NCBI RefSeq assembly: GCF_002215215.1
Contig: NZ_CP018632.1
Span: 948,001 to 1,012,000, forward strand
Length of the DNA stretch: 64,000 bases
Direction: 5' to 3'
DNA from: Granulosicoccus antarcticus IMCC3135
GTDB taxonomy: Bacteria; Pseudomonadota; Gammaproteobacteria; Granulosicoccales; Granulosicoccaceae
In this document: one piece after another, positions 1 to 7,853 of the stretch
How the letters are laid out: the number at the start of each line of letters is the position of its first letter
Numbering within the stretch: the stretch's first letter is position 1
Program-made: the position numbers and the translations under genes
The notes under the pieces: generated by a model
Told to the model about the DNA's origin: nothing
What the model saw: the letters and a program-made list of their open reading frames with translations, nothing else
Database searches by the model: none

Positions 1-399
1 GATGAAGTTTATCTTGCAAAACGAATTCTGAAGCGTACGCAGCCTTCTCTGACGTTGCATCATTTCGAGCGTTTTGATTCCTTCCAGACCATGCTTGGCG
101 AGGGGCTGAAGCTGGACGTCCAGGGCTCGATCATGGTGCTGGATCTGAACCTGAAGATTTGCAGTGGCATTGATTGTCTGAAGACTTTGCGTGAAGAAGA
201 GCAGTGCGCCGGAATGCTGATCGGAATATGTACCGGTTCCGAGGATCCGGCGGATCGACGCGATGCATTGGAGTCGGGCGCAGATTATTTCATCGCAAAG
301 CCATTGATACCGACGGGTCTTGAGAAAATCTGCAGTTGTATTGATGAGTTGGAATGGGTACCAGACAGTGAAGACGGACTCTACTTGCGACGTATCTGA
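1..399 (+). CDS. Stand-alone response regulator receiver domain (5' truncated)
   Basis: The reading frame is open from base 1, so the start lies outside the window. The 132 visible codons form a CheY-like receiver domain: an acidic start (Asp-Glu), the phospho-acceptor Asp48 in VLDLNL, the conserved Thr78 in ICTGS and Lys100 in IAKPL (numbering from base 1). Only about ten residues, the first beta strand, should be missing. No output domain follows, so it is a single-domain regulator of the Rcp1/CheY type that would pass phosphate from a histidine kinase to a partner. The kinase would be expected upstream and is not visible. Confidence 0.85.
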   Translation, partial: DEVYLAKRILKRTQPSLTLHHFERFDSFQTMLGEGLKLDVQGSIMVLDLNLKICSGIDCLKTLREEEQCAGMLIGICTGSEDPADRRDALESGADYFIAKPLIPTGLEKICSCIDELEWVPDSEDGLYLRRI

Positions 400-435
400 G
401 TGAGGTGTTGGCAGGCAGGGCAATACCTGTCGCTT

Positions 436-561
436 TTACAGAGCTGGCTCAGCAGCCGTGGCTTCTGCCGCTTTGGCGGCAGCAGCATCTGTGTTAGCTC
501 CTGCCCAGTACGAGCATCCACCAGCTTCGCTACAGTATTGTACCGGTTCGTTGATAATCAC
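436..561 (-). CDS. Possible 41-codon ORF with Cys pair and Ala-rich tail
   Basis: Between the response regulator and the lipase the minus strand reads a short frame from GTG to TAA: an N-terminal IINEPVQYCSEAGGCSYW-like stretch with two Cys, then an Ala/Lys/Glu-rich tail ending EPAL. The frame is open further upstream into the 3' end of the lipase gene but offers no ATG. The amino-acid composition looks protein-like rather than random, but there is no clear ribosome site and no family I recognise. It could be a small protein, the remnant of a longer gene, or chance. Confidence 0.22.
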   Translation of the reverse strand: MIINEPVQYCSEAGGCSYWAGANTDAAAAKAAEATAAEPAL

Positions 562-592
562 GAATGACGAGTCCTTGTCAGAAGTGTACCGA

Positions 593-1777
593 TTAACGCT
601 GTGAAAAAAAATTGACTATCTCCTCAGCCCGATTCAATCCGTCTTGTCGACCCAGTTCAATCAGTGTCCGTATGTACTCCTTGTCAAAGAGCAGATAGGA
701 GCTCAGGCCCACGCCGCGTGGTCCGGTGGCACCCAGAATTCGTAACGCACTGCGCGTGGTTCTGGGCAGGTTGCGGATAAAGGGTGCGGCGAGGGAGTCC
801 AGTCGTTGGCTGGGTGTTATGGACAGCAGCTCCAGTGGTTTTAGTTCGGACTCCATTCTCTGCTGCTCAGTCATGAGCTGGAGCGTGCGGTTGATCCGCT
901 CCAGTCTTTCCACATCGCCGGCTACGCCATCCAGGAAAATACTGGCCATGACATGACCGCCAATCTGCCCCAGGCTGGGGTAGTCGGTCTGATGGTTTGA
1001 GCTCTGCAGGGCCTCTGCATCGTCCTCGACACGTCCGGCACCGATCACAACAATACGACGGGCCCCCAGATGTATGGCCGGACTGATGGGGGAGCTTTGA
1101 CGCATGGCACCATCACCGAAGAATTCCAGACGTGCACCGATGGGCAATTGAGTGGCAGGAAATACCAGAGGGATAGCGCTGGATGCCATCAGGTGTTCCA
1201 ACCCGATGGTGCATCGTTCGGCAAGTCGGCGTGTTCTTGTCCAGGGCTTTATATTGTTTCGAGACTGATAAAAGGTAATGTGCTGACCTGAGGAATAGCT
1301 TGACGTGCTGATCGCCAGAGCATCCAGATGGCCTTGGGCAATGGATTTTTCGATGGCACCGAAATCTATTTTTCTGCTTAGCATCTGGCGCAATGGCCGA
1401 TTGTCGAATAATGAGCGTGGAGCCTCACGAATCAACCATCCCATGGATAGTGTGCTCAGCCAGTGAGCCGCGTTGGCAAGGGCTCCGGGGACATCTGTGC
1501 GGTAGACATCACACGGTTTGAAGGCACTCCATTCGGACACCAGTTGACGGACAGCCTGATCGTAGGATTCAGTATGACTGGCCAGCCAGGCAACATTGAT
1601 CGCACCGGCGGATGTGCCACACAGTACGTTGAAAGGGAACGGTTGCTGGTAGTTTGGATCTGCGTTCAGCAGCTGGCGAATGGCATCCAGCACACCTATC
1701 TGGTAGGCGGCGCGGGCACCACCTCCACCGAGAATCAGCGCTGTTTTGGGGGCTGTTGACTTGAGCTTATCAGCCAT
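593..1777 (-). CDS. Patatin-like phospholipase family protein
   Basis: A predicted serine acyl hydrolase acting on lipids. Counting from a TTG start at 1837, it has the oxyanion-loop motif GGGGARAAYQ (residues 37-46), the nucleophile elbow GTSAG (74-78, Ser76) and the second dyad member in DGA (Asp242), all in the usual patatin order. I prefer the ATG at 1777 (MADKLKS), because the upstream start is TTG and the extra 20 residues lie outside the conserved fold; neither start has a strong ribosome site. There is no signal peptide, so the enzyme is probably cytosolic or associated with the inner leaflet. It is monocistronic, downstream of aceA on the same strand and separated from it by a terminator. 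Substrate is unknown. Confidence 0.85.
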   Translation of the reverse strand: MADKLKSTAPKTALILGGGGARAAYQIGVLDAIRQLLNADPNYQQPFPFNVLCGTSAGAINVAWLASHTESYDQAVRQLVSEWSAFKPCDVYRTDVPGALANAAHWLSTLSMGWLIREAPRSLFDNRPLRQMLSRKIDFGAIEKSIAQGHLDALAISTSSYSSGQHITFYQSRNNIKPWTRTRRLAERCTIGLEHLMASSAIPLVFPATQLPIGARLEFFGDGAMRQSSPISPAIHLGARRIVVIGAGRVEDDAEALQSSNHQTDYPSLGQIGGHVMASIFLDGVAGDVERLERINRTLQLMTEQQRMESELKPLELLSITPSQRLDSLAAPFIRNLPRTTRSALRILGATGPRGVGLSSYLLFDKEYIRTLIELGRQDGLNRAEEIVNFFSQR

Positions 1778-1901
1778 GATTGAGCTGTCATGCAATTGAA
1801 TAAGCGTATTGTAGGGGCGGCTGAAAAGGATAGCCAATTGTTTTCCAATCGACCCACACTAGCCTTTGGCTTTATCCCGGAACCACATGTGCTCAACGTA
1901 A

Positions 1902-1930
1902 AAGGGCTCCTGCCATTGGCAGGAGCCCTT
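1902..1930 (-). terminator. Rho-independent terminator of aceA
   Basis: A perfect 13-bp inverted repeat (AAGGGCTCCTGCC with its complement, 3-nt loop) lies 35 nt past the aceA stop. Read on the minus strand it is followed by a short T run (CCCTTTTACG), as expected for an intrinsic terminator. Confidence 0.85.
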
Positions 1931-1964
1931 CAATACAACTCAGAACTTCAGAAAACGTCAGACT

Positions 1965-3563
1965 CTAGCCAAACTGATTCATCGTGTTGTCTTTGCCTGA
2001 AGCCTTGAGTGCCTGAGCACCAGAGAAATACTCTTTGTGATCGTCACCAATGTTGGATCCGGACATATCCTGATGCTTGACGCAGGCCAGTCCTTCACGA
2101 ATCTCACGACGTTGTATTTCGCGAACGTAGGCCAGCATGCCCTGGTCGCCGAAGTAGTCCTTGGCCAGTGAGTCAGTAGACTGCGCCGCAGTGTGGTAAG
2201 TCGGCAAAGTGATCAGGTGATGGAAGATACCGGCATGAGCGGCGGCATCAGACTGGAACGCCTGGATACGAGCATCGGCTTCCTGACCCAGTTCAGTCTG
2301 ATCATAGTTCACACTCATCAGATCAGCACGATCGTAGTCTGTGACAGCGCGGCCTTCTTCCTGCCATGCATCGAATACCTGCTGGCGGAAGTTCAGTGTC
2401 CAGTTGAATGAAGGGCTGTTGTTATAGACCAGTTTTGCATTCGGGATATGTTCGCGGATGCGATTGACCATTCCTGCGATCTGGCCAACGTGTGGCTTTT
2501 CGGTTTCGATCCAGAGCAGGTCAGCGCCGTTTTGCAGGGCTGTGATGCAGTCAAGAACACAGCGATCTTCGCCAGTGCCAGACTTGAATTGTATGAGGCC
2601 ATTAGGCAGGCGGTTCGGTTTGATCAGCTTGCTGCCCTGGCGGATAACCAGATCACCGGAATTAACCTGATCAAACGATTCGATTTCCTCGCCAGCGATG
2701 AAAGCGTTGTACTGATCACCCAGGTCACCTGCTTCACGAGATACTGGAATCTTCTGAGTCAGGCCAGCACCCAATGAATCGGTACGGGCAACGATGATTC
2801 CATCTTCAACACCCAGTTCCAGGAAGGCGTAGCGAATAGCGTTGATCTTGGCCAGAAAATCTTCATGAGGAACTGTAACCTTGCCATCCTGATGACCGCA
2901 CTGCTTGACGTCTGATACCTGGTTTTCGATCTGCAGGCAGCAAGCACCGGCAAGAATCATTTTCTTGGCCAGCTGATAGGTCGCTTCTTCATTACCAAAG
3001 CCGGCGTCGATGTCAGCAATGATAGGTACAACATGTGTCTGGAAGTTGTCGATCTTGTCCATGACAGCTTTTTCTTGCACCTGGTTGCCTTCGGCGCGAG
3101 CGTTGTCCAGATCGGTGAACAGATGACGCAGTTCACGTGCATCTGCCTGCTTGAGGAATGTGTACAGCTCTTCGATCAGGTCAGAAACAGAAGTCTTTTC
3201 ATGAATGGACTGATCTGGCAATGGACCGAACTCGGAACGCATTGCTGCGACCATCCAACCTGACAGATAGAGGTAGGTGCCTTTGGTTGTGCCAAAGTGC
3301 TTCTTTACCGAAATGAGTTTCTGTTGGCCGATGAAACCGTGCCAGCAACCCAGAGACTGCGTGTATTGGCTGGGGTCCTTGTCATAAGCTTCCATGTCCT
3401 GACGCATGATAGTCGCGGTGTAGCGTGCGATATCCAGTCCTGTTTTGAAACGGTTCTGCAATTGCATCCGTGCGACAGATTCGGGATTGATGGCAGACCA
3501 GCTTGTGCCATTGCGAGCGATTGAGTCGGCAGCTTCAGATGAAAGTGTTCGGTACTGATTCAT
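1965..3563 (-). CDS. aceA: Isocitrate lyase
   Basis: Cleaves isocitrate to glyoxylate and succinate, the first step of the glyoxylate shunt. At 532 residues it belongs to the long proteobacterial (Pseudomonas-type) class rather than the ~430-residue E. coli type. The active-site loop reads KQCGH (residues 220-224, catalytic Cys222), preceded by the metal-binding region IIADIDAGFGN (181-191). Later blocks such as ARTDSLGA and NNSPSFNW match the family. The start ATG (MNQYRTL) is well placed. It is followed by a strong terminator. An Lrp-type regulator and a small malate-synthase-like ORF lie upstream on the same strand, so the three may share regulation. No full malate synthase is visible in the window. 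Confidence 0.97.
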   Translation of the reverse strand: MNQYRTLSSEAADSIARNGTSWSAINPESVARMQLQNRFKTGLDIARYTATIMRQDMEAYDKDPSQYTQSLGCWHGFIGQQKLISVKKHFGTTKGTYLYLSGWMVAAMRSEFGPLPDQSIHEKTSVSDLIEELYTFLKQADARELRHLFTDLDNARAEGNQVQEKAVMDKIDNFQTHVVPIIADIDAGFGNEEATYQLAKKMILAGACCLQIENQVSDVKQCGHQDGKVTVPHEDFLAKINAIRYAFLELGVEDGIIVARTDSLGAGLTQKIPVSREAGDLGDQYNAFIAGEEIESFDQVNSGDLVIRQGSKLIKPNRLPNGLIQFKSGTGEDRCVLDCITALQNGADLLWIETEKPHVGQIAGMVNRIREHIPNAKLVYNNSPSFNWTLNFRQQVFDAWQEEGRAVTDYDRADLMSVNYDQTELGQEADARIQAFQSDAAAHAGIFHHLITLPTYHTAAQSTDSLAKDYFGDQGMLAYVREIQRREIREGLACVKHQDMSGSNIGDDHKEYFSGAQALKASGKDNTMNQFG

Positions 3564-3643
3564 TGGGTAAGTCCTGGCTATAAATTGGATCTTGAGAAGA
3601 AGGAGGTGGAAAAAAGCCCGCCTGCGTTAAGGTCGAGCTGGAG

Positions 3644-3988
3644 TTATAAGGAAGTATCTATTTGAGTAAGTAACTGCATTCTGTGCCCGGGATGGGCTTG
3701 TCCCTGTACCGCACATTGGCGACCAGGTTCTATTTCGACTTGAAGACCGTTGTGCTCCAGCAAGATGCAGCAGGGAGCTTCTTCAATGCCGCTGGCTTCG
3801 ACAAACTGCGCAGGTTTTGCCAGACCTGTAGCACTGCCATCAGCCTGGATAACCAGCAGATGATCAAAATAGGAAAGGTAGGCAATTGCGGTGCCGTGCG
3901 AGCCTTCGGAAAGCGGAAAGCTATGATCCAGCATGTCAATTGCCTGATCCCAGCTGGTTGTTGTTCTGAATTGCTGATTCATGCCCAT
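3644..3988 (-). CDS. Free-standing malate synthase G-like domain protein
   Basis: A 114-residue protein (ATG 3988, with GGGAG eight bases upstream; the ORF can also start at a GTG at 3997). From memory of malate synthase G, residues ~25-90 match an internal, non-catalytic segment of that 720-residue enzyme: FPLSEGSHG, then ADGSATGLAKPAQFV, then CCILLEHNGLQVEIE correspond to the ADGSH..., DGS-TGL--P-QFVG and LL-HNGLHIEI blocks. The catalytic TIM barrel is absent. It lies 80 bp upstream of aceA on the same strand, so both are probably in one transcript. It may be a regulator or partner of glyoxylate-shunt enzymes, or a remnant of a fused or deleted gene; the intact frame argues for function. 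No signal peptide. Confidence 0.6.
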   Translation of the reverse strand: MGMNQQFRTTTSWDQAIDMLDHSFPLSEGSHGTAIAYLSYFDHLLVIQADGSATGLAKPAQFVEASGIEEAPCCILLEHNGLQVEIEPGRQCAVQGQAHPGHRMQLLTQIDTSL

Positions 3989-4187
3989 GGCTTTCACTCC
4001 CGAATGTGCGTCTGAAGACGTGGTGCCTGTCTAAAGGCTTAACGGCAGTTTAGAGAAAAACACATTAGAATTTCACAAAAGAAAATACACAGTGTGAATT
4101 ACACAAAATGCGTTATGTTCAAATATTCACAAGTCTTTGAATACAAAGGAATAATGGGTTGTGGGTTTTTTGTGCAATGCAACAAGC

Positions 4188-4210
4188 TGTGTAAAATTAT
4201 TTTCTACACA
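4188..4210. promoter_or_regulatory. AT-rich palindrome at the end of the Lrp-type gene
   Basis: TGTGTA and TACACA flank an 11-bp A/T-rich centre. It overlaps the stop codon of the Lrp-type gene and lies upstream of the malate-synthase-like/aceA pair. The surrounding 3989-4203 spacer is very A/T rich and has several more TTCACA/TGTGAA elements, including a CACAGTGTG palindrome near 4090. It could be an operator for the Lrp-type protein or another regulator; this is inference only. Confidence 0.25.
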
Positions 4211-4677
4211 GATGGAGTCAGCGTGATTGGTCGCTGTTCTTCGATCGCTTCCATGGCGAAAAACGAGGTGACGGTGTCCAGTTCGACTGTCGCAATCAGT
4301 CGCCGGTAGACCGTATCGAAACTGTTCAAGTCCTGGGTGACGACCTTGAGCATGTAATCGTATTCACCCCCAATGCGGAAAAAATCAACGACTTCAGGAA
4401 TGCTGGAAATATGTTCACTGAACTCGGTCAGCCACTGCGTGGAATGATGACGGGTACGAATCATGACAAACACCACCAGACTGGCGCCCAGTAAGTCGCG
4501 GTCCAGGATGACGGTGTGCTGGCGAATGACTCCTGCATCCTGTAACGCCTTGACCCGTCGCCAGCAGGCGTTCTGTGACAGATTGATTTTCTCGGCCAGG
4601 CTTCGTTGCGACTGAGAGGAGTCTTTTTGCAGCTCCTGTAAAAGCCGTATATCTACTTTATCTAGTTTTATGCTCAT
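4204..4677 (-). CDS. Lrp/AsnC-family transcriptional regulator
   Basis: A 157-residue feast/famine regulator of the usual length. Residues 1-60 form the winged helix-turn-helix (LDKVDIRLLQELQKD, then SLAEKINLSQNACWRRVKAL); residues ~65-145 form the RAM/effector domain with VVDFFRIGGEYDYMLKV. Such proteins bind amino acids or related ligands and act on A/T-rich sites near their own gene. It is divergent from the class V PLP enzyme at 4792, with a 114-bp shared promoter region, and sits upstream of the aceA pair on its own strand. Either could be its target; the divergent gene is the classical expectation. Confidence 0.92.
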   Translation of the reverse strand: MSIKLDKVDIRLLQELQKDSSQSQRSLAEKINLSQNACWRRVKALQDAGVIRQHTVILDRDLLGASLVVFVMIRTRHHSTQWLTEFSEHISSIPEVVDFFRIGGEYDYMLKVVTQDLNSFDTVYRRLIATVELDTVTSFFAMEAIEEQRPITLTPSV

Positions 4678-4743
4678 TCTTCGATCATATGATAGAGAAA
4701 CAGAGTTAGGTAAGCATAAATAAGGCGAAATTATGCATTCTGA

Positions 4744-4763
4744 GTAACATAATATTCCGTTAC
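4744..4763. promoter_or_regulatory. Inverted repeat in the Lrp-type/PLP-enzyme divergent spacer
   Basis: GTAAC and GTTAC separated by 10 mostly A/T bases, about 30 bp before the PLP enzyme start and 70 bp before the regulator start. A plausible operator for the Lrp-type regulator, by position only. Confidence 0.25.
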
Positions 4764-4791
4764 GAGTTTTTGATCAGCGAATTGCACACAC

Positions 4792-6237
4792 ATGTCAGAG
4801 TCAGTCTTTTCCAAATTTTCAGCCATGCTGGCGCAGGAAGACCTGCTGGAGCGCCTGCGCGCAGGCTTGATCGGAAACGATGCCATGGTTGATGGGCCGT
4901 TTGGATCCAAGCCTCTGATTTACGCCGATTACGTTGCCTCTGGTAGGGCATTGCGGCAAATTGAACAGTTCGTGATGGAGGAAATTCTGCCTTTCTACTC
5001 CAACAGTCATACCGAAGCTTCTTATTGCGGCGGGTTCTGTACGCGCACACGCCAATCTGCCAGGCGTTACATTGCCGAGCAGCTGGGAGCTACGGATGAG
5101 TACAGCGTGCTGTTTACGGGGGCGGGTGCTACAGCTGGCATCAATAGAATTGTCAGCCTGCTGGGTCTGGCGCAAAGAGTACGTGAAGGCCAGCGCGTCG
5201 TCGTTCTGGTCGGACCCTATGAGCACCATTCGAACCTGTTGCCATGGCGCGAAACCGGAGCTTTGGTTGTTGAGCTTGCGGAAGCCGTTAGCGGTGGCCC
5301 GGATTTGCAGGATCTTGAACAGCAATTACAGCAGCATCAGGGCGCAGAGTGCATTGTGGGCGCTTTCTCTGCGGCATCCAATGTGACAGGCATCGTGACT
5401 GATGCCGATGCTGTCTGCCGATTGATGCATCAATACCATGCAATTTCTATCTGGGACTACGCCTGTGCCGCCCCCTACCTTCCGATGTCGTTGCAGGCAG
5501 GAACGGACACGGCAAAAGATGCCATCGTCTACTCTTCTCACAAGTTCACCGGGGGACCGGGTGCCTCGGGCGTTACCGTCATACGTAATGCCATTGCCAG
5601 CAGCACGACGCCGACCTGGCCCGGCGGTGGCACTGTGAGTTATGTATCACCCTGGAATCATGTCTATTCCGAGAGTCTGATTCATCGCGAGGAATCGGGA
5701 ACACCCAATGTCATCGGCGATATCCGGGCGGCTTTGGTCCTGATGGTCAAGCAGGCCATGGGGGCCGACTGGTTGCAGGCTCGCCAGCAGCAATTACGAT
5801 CCCGGGCCTTACAGCTCTGGCAGCAGAATCCGAATATTGAACTGATGGGCTCAACCACAGCTGAACATTGCCTGCCCATATTCTCGTTCAGGGTTCGTGA
5901 CGGTGCCGGCGGATATGTTCACCATCAGCTATTTACGCGCCTTCTGAGTGATGTGCATGGCATTCAGGCACGCGGTGGATGCGCCTGTGCGGGCTCCTAC
6001 GCACATCGTCTGTTGAGGTTGGATCAGCAGAACGCCGAAGCGGTGTTCGCTGCATTGAAAGCGGGGAACGAGGCGGAGAAGCCGGGTTGGGTTCGTCTGA
6101 ATCTGTCCGCCCTGATGAGCGATGCCAAGGTCGATGAGGTCATCGACTCGGTAAACCGGCTGGCACTCAGTTCTGTTGACTATCAGAAACGCTATCAAGT
6201 GGACATTTCGACGGCCCAGTTTTTACCGCTCAATTGA
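4792..6237 (+). CDS. Aminotransferase class V / cysteine-desulfurase-like PLP enzyme
   Basis: A 481-residue fold-type I PLP enzyme related to cysteine desulfurases and selenocysteine lyases. The PLP-binding Lys251 lies in SSHKFTGGPG, the ring-stacking and pyridine-nitrogen region is GPYEHHSNLLPW (141-152) and WDYACAAPY (221-229). A GGCACAGSYAH segment (~397-407) occupies the place of the catalytic-loop Cys of SufS-type enzymes. It is longer than SufS (~406), with a C-terminal extension. It stands alone, with no suf or isc genes nearby, and is divergent from an Lrp-type regulator, which suggests amino-acid catabolism rather than Fe-S assembly. Exact substrate unknown. Confidence 0.85.
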   Translation: MSESVFSKFSAMLAQEDLLERLRAGLIGNDAMVDGPFGSKPLIYADYVASGRALRQIEQFVMEEILPFYSNSHTEASYCGGFCTRTRQSARRYIAEQLGATDEYSVLFTGAGATAGINRIVSLLGLAQRVREGQRVVVLVGPYEHHSNLLPWRETGALVVELAEAVSGGPDLQDLEQQLQQHQGAECIVGAFSAASNVTGIVTDADAVCRLMHQYHAISIWDYACAAPYLPMSLQAGTDTAKDAIVYSSHKFTGGPGASGVTVIRNAIASSTTPTWPGGGTVSYVSPWNHVYSESLIHREESGTPNVIGDIRAALVLMVKQAMGADWLQARQQQLRSRALQLWQQNPNIELMGSTTAEHCLPIFSFRVRDGAGGYVHHQLFTRLLSDVHGIQARGGCACAGSYAHRLLRLDQQNAEAVFAALKAGNEAEKPGWVRLNLSALMSDAKVDEVIDSVNRLALSSVDYQKRYQVDISTAQFLPLN

Positions 6238-6292
6238 TCTGTTACTCTCGCGGGTATGATTTCCTGTGTTTGAGTGAGGTTTTGAAAGTCCG

Positions 6293-6511
6293 ATGTCGTT
6301 GAATGATCGAGGCGCGCCCACGGCCTCAACCCAAAATGTAATGATGGTTCAGGAGAGCATGAAGGTCGCCGGGTTCTATCATGGGGATATTGATGGCCTG
6401 GCTGGCTCGAAGACGTACAACGCTGTTCGAGCCTACAAGAAGATGAATCATATGCCGGTCAATAATCAGCTGACTGATGAGTTCATTGAACATGTACGGG
6501 AACATGCCTGA
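6293..6511 (+). CDS. Small peptidoglycan-binding-domain-like protein
   Basis: A 72-residue protein made almost wholly of one PG_binding_1-type helical module: VMMVQESMKVAGFYHGDIDG followed by KTYNAVRAYKKMNHM. This is the usual pattern of a hydrophobic helix, a G-Y/F-x-G-x-x-D-G turn and a T-x-x-A-V-x-x-F/Y-Q-like helix. There is no signal peptide or membrane segment, which is odd for a wall-binding domain. A GAGG lies 12 nt upstream of the ATG. It is followed closely by the J-domain-like gene. Confidence 0.65.
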   Translation: MSLNDRGAPTASTQNVMMVQESMKVAGFYHGDIDGLAGSKTYNAVRAYKKMNHMPVNNQLTDEFIEHVREHA

Positions 6512-6523
6512 AGAGACTAGCTG

Positions 6524-6529
6524 TATAAT
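6524..6529 (+). promoter_or_regulatory. Candidate -10 element (TATAAT) for the J-domain-like gene
   Basis: A perfect TATAAT lies 60 bp upstream of the ATG at 6590, in the gap after the PG-binding-like gene. No convincing -35 is seen at 17 bp. Confidence 0.3.
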
Positions 6530-6589
6530 TATCCAGTAGTTACATCGGGCTCGTCTCCCAGCTCTCTCGGCTACCTGCAGACTGAGGGG

Positions 6590-7624
6590 ATGAGAACACT
6601 GATCATCACCTCCGGCAAACGAGAGCACGGAGAGAATACGACACGGTTTCGACAATTGTGGGAGCAGGCAGAGCGCTTCTCGGCGCAAACCGCCGTGCTG
6701 GAATCAGAGCTGGACAGGCTGGCCGCACGGATCGAAGCGCATATTTTGCCGCTGGAACGTGAAGTGGGTGCACTTATTCGGCAAGTGCTGGTTCGGCAAC
6801 TGGATTTTTCAAACAGAAAAACGCTGAGGAACTGGCAACGGGTCGAGCTGGAACGCAGAATCTCGACTCTTGTGTGTGATCTGGTGCAGATGGGACTACT
6901 TGATGCAGCCTTGCATGAACGACTCTCTGTGAGACTGGCTGCGAGTCTGGGGATTGCACTGGATGAGCAAAGTGGACTGTCTGCAGCTGAGCAAATAGAC
7001 CGCTACCTGAATCATGAAATGGCTCAGTTCTACGATCCCTGCCAAGACGAATTCGAAGGCCTTCTGAACCATGAGAGTCAGAATTCTGCAGCGGGTACAA
7101 CGGGTATTACGGCGTCAACAGGAGGCGAGACTCTGGACGATTCTGTCTTCAAACGCCTGTTCCGGCAGGCTGCGGCCGCCTTGCATCCGGATAAGGAAGC
7201 AGATAGTGAGCGGCTGGCAGAGAAGCACGAGTTGATGAAGCAACTGCTCAAAGCGCGCGAGGAGCGTGACCTGATCACTCTGCTGAGCCTGCATGAGCGA
7301 TACGCCGTGGCGGATTCTGCCTTGAGTCGTGTCGATCAACAGCAGCTGGAGACCGTATTGCTTGAGCATCTGGAGAATCTGCATTGCCGACGCGATCAGA
7401 TTGTCCACAAGTCTGCGGTGCACTGCATGGCGTTCCATCAGTTTCATGACAGAGTCCCGGCAGTAGTCGATGAGCTGATTGCTGAGTACATGGAAAGGTG
7501 CGAGCACAGGAAAGCTCCCTTGCGCCGCTTTGTGAGTGAAATTCACACGTTGAAGGATTATCAATCCCTGTTGAAAGACAACCGGGATGAAGACGAGGCG
7601 GATGAGAGGTTCATGGCCAGATAG
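6590..7624 (+). CDS. J-domain-like (DnaJ-related) protein
   Basis: A 344-residue soluble protein. Residues ~182-230 resemble a J domain: a helix FKRLFRQAAAALHPDKEAD with the HPD signature at 199-201, followed by a basic helix (KHELMKQLLKAREERD). This suggests recruitment of a DnaK-type Hsp70. The flanking helical regions (1-160 and 240-344) are not recognised; the N-terminal half is rich in Leu/Glu/Arg and probably coiled coil. The start ATG is preceded directly by GAGGGG, unusually close for a ribosome site, but the only other in-frame ATGs are far downstream. It follows the PG-binding-like gene by 78 bp. Confidence 0.6.
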   Translation: MRTLIITSGKREHGENTTRFRQLWEQAERFSAQTAVLESELDRLAARIEAHILPLEREVGALIRQVLVRQLDFSNRKTLRNWQRVELERRISTLVCDLVQMGLLDAALHERLSVRLAASLGIALDEQSGLSAAEQIDRYLNHEMAQFYDPCQDEFEGLLNHESQNSAAGTTGITASTGGETLDDSVFKRLFRQAAAALHPDKEADSERLAEKHELMKQLLKAREERDLITLLSLHERYAVADSALSRVDQQQLETVLLEHLENLHCRRDQIVHKSAVHCMAFHQFHDRVPAVVDELIAEYMERCEHRKAPLRRFVSEIHTLKDYQSLLKDNRDEDEADERFMAR

Positions 7625-7632
7625 TGAGCCAT

Positions 7633-7655
7633 CAGAGCACGGAAGTGCTGCTCTG
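7633..7655 (+). terminator. Hairpin after the J-domain-like gene
   Basis: CAGAGCAC and GTGCTGCTCTG pair with a GGAA loop and a 3-nt bulge, 8 bp after the stop, followed by TACTTTC. A likely weak intrinsic terminator separating this gene from the export-like operon. Confidence 0.45.
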
Positions 7656-7826
7656 TACTTTCACGAGCGCTGATCTGAAAGTCGGCCTGATAGACAATTT
7701 GACAAACTATCACGCAGTTCGTCTCGACTGTCTGTCGGAGTTATCCAAAGGGTAAATGTATCGGATACAGATTTTTATCCACATGCCGATATTTCCGTAA
7801 TCGTCACAATTACTGAGCATATGGAT

Positions 7827-7844
7827 AGTCGCTGATAAGCGACT
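7827..7844 (+). promoter_or_regulatory. Hairpin just before the operon's first start codon
   Basis: A perfect 7-bp stem (AGTCGCT/AGCGACT, loop GATA) ends nine bases before the ATG at 7854. There is no Shine-Dalgarno sequence in this position, so the hairpin may influence translation of the first gene of the SecA-like/M50/HlyD unit. Confidence 0.35.
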
Positions 7845-7853
7845 CGCAATCTC

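Noticed and set aside
4016-4203. CRP site in the A/T-rich spacer
   Set aside because: TGTGA and TCACA half-sites occur, but not in the correct order and spacing.
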